Origin: an uncultured bacterium | Lineage (GTDB): Bacteria; Actinomycetota; Coriobacteriia; Coriobacteriales; Coriobacteriaceae | Reading direction: 5' to 3' | Length of the DNA: 17,810 nucleotides | NCBI GenBank assembly: GCA_905215115.1 | Contig: CAJMOP010000033.1 | Location: 1 to 17,810, forward strand | Part shown: positions 13,728 to 17,810 of the stretch, one piece after another | How the letters are laid out: every line of letters begins with the position of its first letter | Position numbering within the stretch: position 1 is the first letter of the stretch | Translations under genes and position numbers: made by a program | Notes under the pieces: generated by a model | Told to the model about the DNA's origin: nothing | The model's input: the letters and a program-made list of their open reading frames with translations, nothing else | Database searches by the model: none

Positions 13728-13760
13728 GAATAGAGCCTAATCAATGATTAGGCTCTATTC
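13728..13760. terminator. Hairpin between convergent glycosyltransferase genes
   Basis: GAATAGAGCCTAATC and GATTAGGCTCTATTC form a perfect 15-bp stem with a three-base loop. It lies 14 bases after the GT32 stop, and its right arm contains the last four codons plus stop of the minus-strand GT2 gene. The position suits a bidirectional terminator; the flanking T-runs are weak. Confidence 0.65.
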
Positions 13761-14611
13761 ATGTATTTCTTAAACAATGGTTCTAATACTGCGGCAAATG
13801 GTATTGCCGGAGAAATGGCGCCAACGGACTTTGCTTTTTTAAATGAAAAAAGGATGCTGTCTCCGGCAATCTTCGACCACATTAGATAAAGAATGGTCTC
13901 CTTGAATCTCTGCATGAGCGTGTTACTGTAATCTATGCATTGCTTTTTATATACGGCATAGCTTCGTGGATTATTTAACAATAAGCGTTTATAGTTGGCT
14001 GTATAACCGTCTGTTAAGTATTCCCCTTTGCATATTTCCCGGTTGCATAGCAGGTGGCAATACTCGTGGTCAATTTGATCAAACTGAAATACTTCAGGAA
14101 TGAAGCTCTCTCCTTCGGCTATAAAAAAAGGATGTGATCTGATAACGCTCGTTAACGTTGCAATGCAAGTCTCCCCTTTATAACCATATTGGCTGTAGAG
14201 GGATGATAGCTTCGCAGTGGTGTTACTGGGAAATTGATTGTTACGAGCGGACCTGGGCGTAGCAACTCCAATGGCATCACCTGCATTTTTCCACGCCGTT
14301 AATATGAAGTGGACCGCATCAGGCGTGAGATAATCGTCGGAATCAACACACATGAACAGTTCTGAAGTGCATTTTTCTGCAGCTAAATTGCAGGCTCGTT
14401 GTTTTCCACCATTCGCTACCTTTATATATTCGATTTCGATAGCTGATTCCTTTGCAAATGAATCAAATAAGCTCTGTGTTCCATCCGTCGAGCCATCATC
14501 GACTACAAGCCAATAAAAACGAGAGTCAGTTTGTTTTTTCAAGCTTTCATACAATCGCTTCAAGGTATGTTCTCTATTATATGTAGGTGTAAAAATACAA
14601 AGCTGTTTCAC
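13748..14611 (-). CDS. Family 2 glycosyltransferase
   Basis: This 287-residue protein has the GT-A fold markers of GT2 enzymes: CIFTPTYNREHTLKRLYESL at 5-24, VVDDGSTDGT at 36-45, NGGKQRACNLA at 67-77 and the DXD-like CVDSDDYLTPDA at 88-99. These bind a nucleotide sugar and metal, so the product probably adds one sugar to the growing surface glycan on the inner membrane face. The start is GTG at 14611-14609 with AGAGG seven bases upstream. It is the only minus-strand gene of the polysaccharide block: convergent with GT32, where its last codons form part of the shared hairpin, and divergent from the flippase gene only 62 bases away. That orientation suggests independent transcription or separate acquisition. 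Confidence 0.9.
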   Translation of the reverse strand: MKQLCIFTPTYNREHTLKRLYESLKKQTDSRFYWLVVDDGSTDGTQSLFDSFAKESAIEIEYIKVANGGKQRACNLAAEKCTSELFMCVDSDDYLTPDAVHFILTAWKNAGDAIGVATPRSARNNQFPSNTTAKLSSLYSQYGYKGETCIATLTSVIRSHPFFIAEGESFIPEVFQFDQIDHEYCHLLCNREICKGEYLTDGYTANYKRLLLNNPRSYAVYKKQCIDYSNTLMQRFKETILYLMWSKIAGDSILFSFKKAKSVGAISPAIPFAAVLEPLFKKYMNRA

Positions 14612-14673
14612 TTCTATGCCTCTTTGTTAATTCAGATTTACGTATCTCAAATATGAGTTTGAAAGGTTTCCGT

Positions 14674-16197
14674 GTGAAGATTGAATCCAGTAGAAAAGCA
14701 GGCGTAATTATATCTTATGCCTATTCAATTGTTCAGATTCTTGTTCAGTTGCTATATGTTCCCATCTTATTAAGGGGTATCGGCCAAGCCGAATACGGTC
14801 TATACCAATTTGTTGGGTCAATTATGGCTTATCTTACGGTAATCAATACCGTTCTTGCTTCGAGCGTGACTAAGTTTTATAGCAAGGCATATCTTCAGGA
14901 CGATTCTGAATTGATGGAAAACACTCTTGCAATTGCGAAAAGACTGTTTTGGATTATCTCGTTCGTTGCGGTTGTTGTAATACTATTTGTGGGGATAATT
15001 GTCGTCTATTCATACTCGAATTCGTTTAGCACGGCTCAGCTCTACGAAATGTCATTAATGTTTGTTGTTTTGGCCGCAGATATGGTTGTGGTTATGAATA
15101 ACATCATTAGTATTGCGGTTATCACCGCTCATGAGAATTTTGTTTTTCTGCGCCTGTCTCAATTGATTACTGCAATTCTTCAGCCCCTGCTCGTGGTCGT
15201 GTTCATGCGGCTCTGGCCTTCCGCGTTGCTGGTTACTTGCATGACTTTTCTTACAAATCTTCTCTGTGCTCTAATCCAGCGCATATTCGTATCTAATGTT
15301 TTGAAGGCAAAGTTCACTTTTCATGGGATGGATTGGAAGCTCGCTAAGGAGATGCTGCTGTTTTCTTCGGCGGTAATATTGGTTGCCTTTTCCGATCAAG
15401 TTTTCTGGAAATCAGGCCAACTAATTCTAGGATATTTTTATGGTGTCGACTTAATTGCTGTATTTGCGATAGGTGCACAAATTTACTCTGTTTACATGGT
15501 TTTAGGAACATCTATATCTACTGTATTTCTTCCAAAGGTTACTGATATTGTGCTTCATTCGGTTGATTCTGCCGCTGATCTTTCTCGGCTTTTCATCAAA
15601 GTTGGAAGAATTTCCTTTTATGTTGCATTTCTTGTTCTCAGCGGTTTTGCGATTTTTGGTCAGGATTTTATTACCCTCTGGGCGGGGCACGAGTTTGCTG
15701 ATGCTTATTGGGTTGCCATGATAGTTATGGTGCCATTTACAGTTGATATCATTCAAAATTTGGGTCTTACAATTATGCAGGTCAAGGATGTATACCAATT
15801 TCGAGGCTACATGAATACTGCAATTGCTGTAGTTAACGTATTTATTTCTATATTTCTATGCAGGTTGTTCGGAGTAACAGGTTCAGCCATATCAACAGCT
15901 GTTTCAATTGCCATAGGAAATGGCCTTATTATGAACTGGTATTATGCAAGAAAGTTAGATATGGACATTCTTCAGTTTTGGAAAAATATTTTATCAATTT
16001 TAGTCCCTCTTCTAATTACCTCCTTTGGGTTTAATGCTATTTGGACCTATTTTGATTGGCATGGTTGGTCAGCACTTGTTACTGGAGGATTAATCTATTC
16101 ACTTCTTTATGCGGTGGCTTCTATTATTTTTTGCTTTGATGCCTATGAGAGAGAGTTCGCTAAAAGATTTTTGGGCCCAATTATTCGTAATATTTAG
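14674..16197 (+). CDS. Wzx-type polysaccharide flippase (MVF/PST superfamily)
   Basis: A membrane protein of about 507 residues with many hydrophobic segments, 12-14 by eye. The N-terminus (SSRKAGVIISYAYSIVQILV, then YVPILLRGIGQAEYGLYQFV) is the standard opening of lipid-linked oligosaccharide flippases of the polysaccharide biosynthesis protein family (PF01943-like). It would move the undecaprenyl-linked repeat unit to the outer face of the membrane. I prefer the GTG at 14674, which has AAAGG seven bases upstream and gives the usual short N-terminus. The ATG at 14653 is in frame but lacks a ribosome site. It heads the + strand run followed by an acyltransferase remnant, a UDP-GlcNAc epimerase and, after 77 bases, rfbB. 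No Wzy polymerase is visible in the window. Confidence 0.88.
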   Translation: MKIESSRKAGVIISYAYSIVQILVQLLYVPILLRGIGQAEYGLYQFVGSIMAYLTVINTVLASSVTKFYSKAYLQDDSELMENTLAIAKRLFWIISFVAVVVILFVGIIVVYSYSNSFSTAQLYEMSLMFVVLAADMVVVMNNIISIAVITAHENFVFLRLSQLITAILQPLLVVVFMRLWPSALLVTCMTFLTNLLCALIQRIFVSNVLKAKFTFHGMDWKLAKEMLLFSSAVILVAFSDQVFWKSGQLILGYFYGVDLIAVFAIGAQIYSVYMVLGTSISTVFLPKVTDIVLHSVDSAADLSRLFIKVGRISFYVAFLVLSGFAIFGQDFITLWAGHEFADAYWVAMIVMVPFTVDIIQNLGLTIMQVKDVYQFRGYMNTAIAVVNVFISIFLCRLFGVTGSAISTAVSIAIGNGLIMNWYYARKLDMDILQFWKNILSILVPLLITSFGFNAIWTYFDWHGWSALVTGGLIYSLLYAVASIIFCFDAYEREFAKRFLGPIIRNI

Positions 16198-16223
16198 TCT
16201 TTCTAAGCGCTAAGGATTATTTC

Positions 16224-16397
16224 GTGAATTCATTTACTGCGAATCCGATCAAGACGGTCAAACCGATTCGTTGGATTGGGGCACTGCAGGGTCTACGGGC
16301 GATTGCGTTTCTTGCAATTTATCTTTCTTACTTGTGGCGTAAATTATCTACTAATTTACAGTCTGATTTGAATGTCATTGCTATTCGATCGAGTTAG
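16224..16397 (+). pseudogene. Acyltransferase-3 (OafA-like) N-terminal remnant
   Basis: A 57-codon open frame starts at GTG 16224 with AAGGA seven bases upstream and reads IRWIGALQGLRAIAFLAIYL then SYLW. This is the first transmembrane segment of acyltransferase-3 proteins ('LDGLRAIAVLLVVLFH'), which O-acetylate surface polysaccharides. Intact members are 350-600 residues, so this is truncated. The conserved His at the end of that helix corresponds to Tyr here (SYL). The remaining residues (RKLSTNLQSDLNVIAIRSS) have no family character. It sits in the operon, 26 bases after the flippase and 13 before wecB, so the loss is probably an internal deletion. Confidence 0.7.
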
Positions 16398-16410
16398 ACA
16401 GGGGAAATAA

Positions 16411-17517
16411 ATGATACGTAAAAAAAGGGTTCTGTTAGTTTTTGGAACACGCCCCGAGGCGATCAAGATGTGCCCACTTGTCAATGAGCTTAAGCGTCGT
16501 TTCGACAAATTTGATACTACCGTCGTTGTTACGGGGCAGCATCGTGAGATGCTTGATCAGGTCTTGCGCGTTTTCAATGTTAAGCCGGATTATGACCTTG
16601 CTATTATGAGACCGGGGCAGACTCTGTTTGATGTGACAAGTGATGTCTTATTGAGACTTAAGGCTATTCTTGAGAATGAAAAACCTGATGTCGTGCTTGT
16701 TCACGGAGATACTTCTACTAGTTTTGCTGCCGCGCTTGCTTGTTTCTACTTGCAGATTCCTATCGGACATGTAGAAGCTGGTCTTCGTACGCATGATATC
16801 TATAGTCCTTGGCCTGAGGAATTTAATCGACAGGCAGTTGACATCATAAGTGAATATTACTTTGCGCCTACGGAGAAGAGTAAGCAGAATCTGATTGATG
16901 AAGGGAAGTCGACGCAGAAGATTTGGGTCACAGGTAATACTGGTATTGATGCCCTGAGAACGACTGTCTGCGGTACATATTCTCATCCCGAACTAGATTG
17001 GGCGAATGGATCTCGTCTAATACTAATTACCGCACACCGTCGTGAGAATCTGGGCGAACCCATGCATAGGATGTTTCGCGCAATACGTCGTGTGATGGAA
17101 GAGCATCCAGATACTAAGGCTATCTATCCGATTCATATGAATCCTCTTGTGCGTAAAGCTGCACACGAAGAGCTCGATGGTTTTGAAAGACTCCATATTA
17201 TTGATCCGCTTGAAGTGCTTGATTTTCATAACTTCATGGCGGCAAGTTATCTTATCCTTACCGATTCTGGCGGTATTCAGGAAGAAGCGCCTGGTCTTGG
17301 CAAGCCGGTTCTTGTCATGCGAGACACTACTGAGCGTCCTGAGGGTATAGAGGCCGGAACTTTAAAACTTGTTGGAACAAAGGAAGATGTCATTTATCGC
17401 GAGTTTAGTCGCCTGCTTTCTGATGAAACAGAATATGCGGTAATGAGCAATGCGTCTAACCCCTACGGTGATGGTCATGCGAGTGAATATATCGCGAATG
17501 TGCTGGAAAATCGTTGA
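16411..17517 (+). CDS. wecB: UDP-N-acetylglucosamine 2-epimerase (non-hydrolysing)
   Basis: A 368-residue cytoplasmic enzyme interconverting UDP-GlcNAc and UDP-ManNAc, the precursor of ManNAc-containing surface polymers. Family motifs are complete: FGTRPEAIKM at 11-20, GQHREMLDQ at 42-50, HGDTSTSFAAAL at 98-109, HVEAGLRT at 120-127, PWPEEFNRQ at 133-141, VTGNTGIDAL, ITAHRREN and DSGGIQEEAP. Length is normal for WecB/MnaA. The ATG has AGGGGA five bases upstream and follows the acyltransferase remnant by 13 bases, so it is cotranscribed with the flippase. No UDP-ManNAc dehydrogenase (wecC) follows within the window, so the sugar is probably used as ManNAc or processed by genes elsewhere. Confidence 0.95.
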   Translation: MIRKKRVLLVFGTRPEAIKMCPLVNELKRRFDKFDTTVVVTGQHREMLDQVLRVFNVKPDYDLAIMRPGQTLFDVTSDVLLRLKAILENEKPDVVLVHGDTSTSFAAALACFYLQIPIGHVEAGLRTHDIYSPWPEEFNRQAVDIISEYYFAPTEKSKQNLIDEGKSTQKIWVTGNTGIDALRTTVCGTYSHPELDWANGSRLILITAHRRENLGEPMHRMFRAIRRVMEEHPDTKAIYPIHMNPLVRKAAHEELDGFERLHIIDPLEVLDFHNFMAASYLILTDSGGIQEEAPGLGKPVLVMRDTTERPEGIEAGTLKLVGTKEDVIYREFSRLLSDETEYAVMSNASNPYGDGHASEYIANVLENR

Positions 17518-17549
17518 TTAATTATTAAATGATTTCGAGTTATCGTTTG

Positions 17550-17587
17550 ATGTTGGCTGGTTCAAGGTGATATGTGCTGAATAATGC
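17550..17587 (+). promoter_or_regulatory. 38-base element shared with the autolysin leader (copy 2)
   Basis: ATGTTGGCTGGTTC, then AAGGTGATATGTGCTGAATAATGC. This copy contains AAGG followed by GTG at 17574, a possible start in frame with rfbB. The corresponding positions of copy 1 (7847-7884) read GAAGGCG-TTG-AAT. Confidence 0.35.
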
Positions 17588-17594
17588 AGATTCC

Positions 17595-17810
17595 ATGATT
17601 AAGAGCATCATCGTCACGGGCGGCTGCGGCTTTATCGGCAGCAACTTCGTCCATTACGTGGTCGATAACCACCCTTGGGCGCACGTCACCGTCCTGGACA
17701 AGCTGACCTACGCCGGCAACCCCGAGAACATCGCCGGGCTGCCCTCCGACCGCGTGGAGCTCGTCGTGGGCGACATCTGCGACGCCGCGCTGCTGGACGA
17801 GCTGGTCCCC
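17595..17810 (+). CDS. rfbB: dTDP-glucose 4,6-dehydratase, N-terminal part (cut by window edge)
   Basis: The visible 72 codons begin MIKSIIVTGGCGFIGSNFVH, followed by VTVLDKLTYAGNPENIAGL and VELVVGDICD. GGCGFIGS is the NAD-binding Rossmann loop (usual GGAGFIGS). 'LDKLTYAGN' followed by 'GDICD' is characteristic of RmlB/RfbB, which converts dTDP-glucose to the 4-keto-6-deoxy intermediate in the dTDP-rhamnose route. I use the ATG at 17595, which matches the usual family start, although it lacks a ribosome site. GTG at 17574 has AAGG six bases upstream and would add MLNNADS. Catalytic residues lie beyond the window. Codons are strongly G/C-ending, unlike wecB just before it. Confidence 0.92.
   Translation, partial: MIKSIIVTGGCGFIGSNFVHYVVDNHPWAHVTVLDKLTYAGNPENIAGLPSDRVELVVGDICDAALLDELVP

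Overview
The window looks like an accessory and cell-surface polysaccharide region of a high-GC Gram-positive bacterium, most likely a gut Coriobacteriia (Collinsella/Olsenella type). That placement is an inference from general protein resemblance, not a search. Two base compositions alternate. DNA that looks like host core or host IS sequence is GC-rich: the IS110 end at 1-535, the dTDP-glucose dehydratase start at about 17600, and protein modules at 9601-9872 and 10611-11450. Most other genes are AT-rich and look imported.

Region 1 (1-7800) is a decayed island. It opens with the 5' end of an IS110-family transposase and its GC-rich non-coding flank. An intact FRG-domain gene follows. Then come remnants of IS3, IS21 (istB) and unidentified transposases, a frameshifted DUF4869 gene overlapping a frameshifted P-loop ATPase gene, and a truncated AAA ATPase with a damaged Walker A. 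An intact three-TM membrane protein gene follows, with a possible tiny upstream ORF, then an unassigned decayed fragment, an intact DUF2971 gene, a second istB tail and another unassigned C-terminal fragment. FRG and DUF2971 genes are often found in defence-type islands, so this may be the residue of one.

Region 2 (7800-13720) is a + strand envelope operon. It encodes a secreted bifunctional amidase/glucosaminidase with two 'YKFVW...WG' (triple-tyrosine-like) modules. Next is a secreted NlpC/P60-like cysteine peptidase with six such modules, then a GT32-type DXD glycosyltransferase. The most striking feature is that some modules are written in GC-rich DNA that starts and stops at module borders inside AT-rich genes. 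Two of them (10611-10898 and 11163-11450) appear identical over 288 bp. Recombination between them would add or remove exactly 184 codons in frame.

Region 3 (13720-17810) holds polysaccharide genes: a GT2 glycosyltransferase on the minus strand, a Wzx-type flippase, a truncated acyltransferase-3 remnant, a non-hydrolysing UDP-GlcNAc 2-epimerase (wecB-like) and the start of dTDP-glucose 4,6-dehydratase (rfbB). Together they suggest assembly of a ManNAc- and deoxysugar-containing surface glycan. The hydrolases next door probably remodel or bind the wall to which that glycan is attached.
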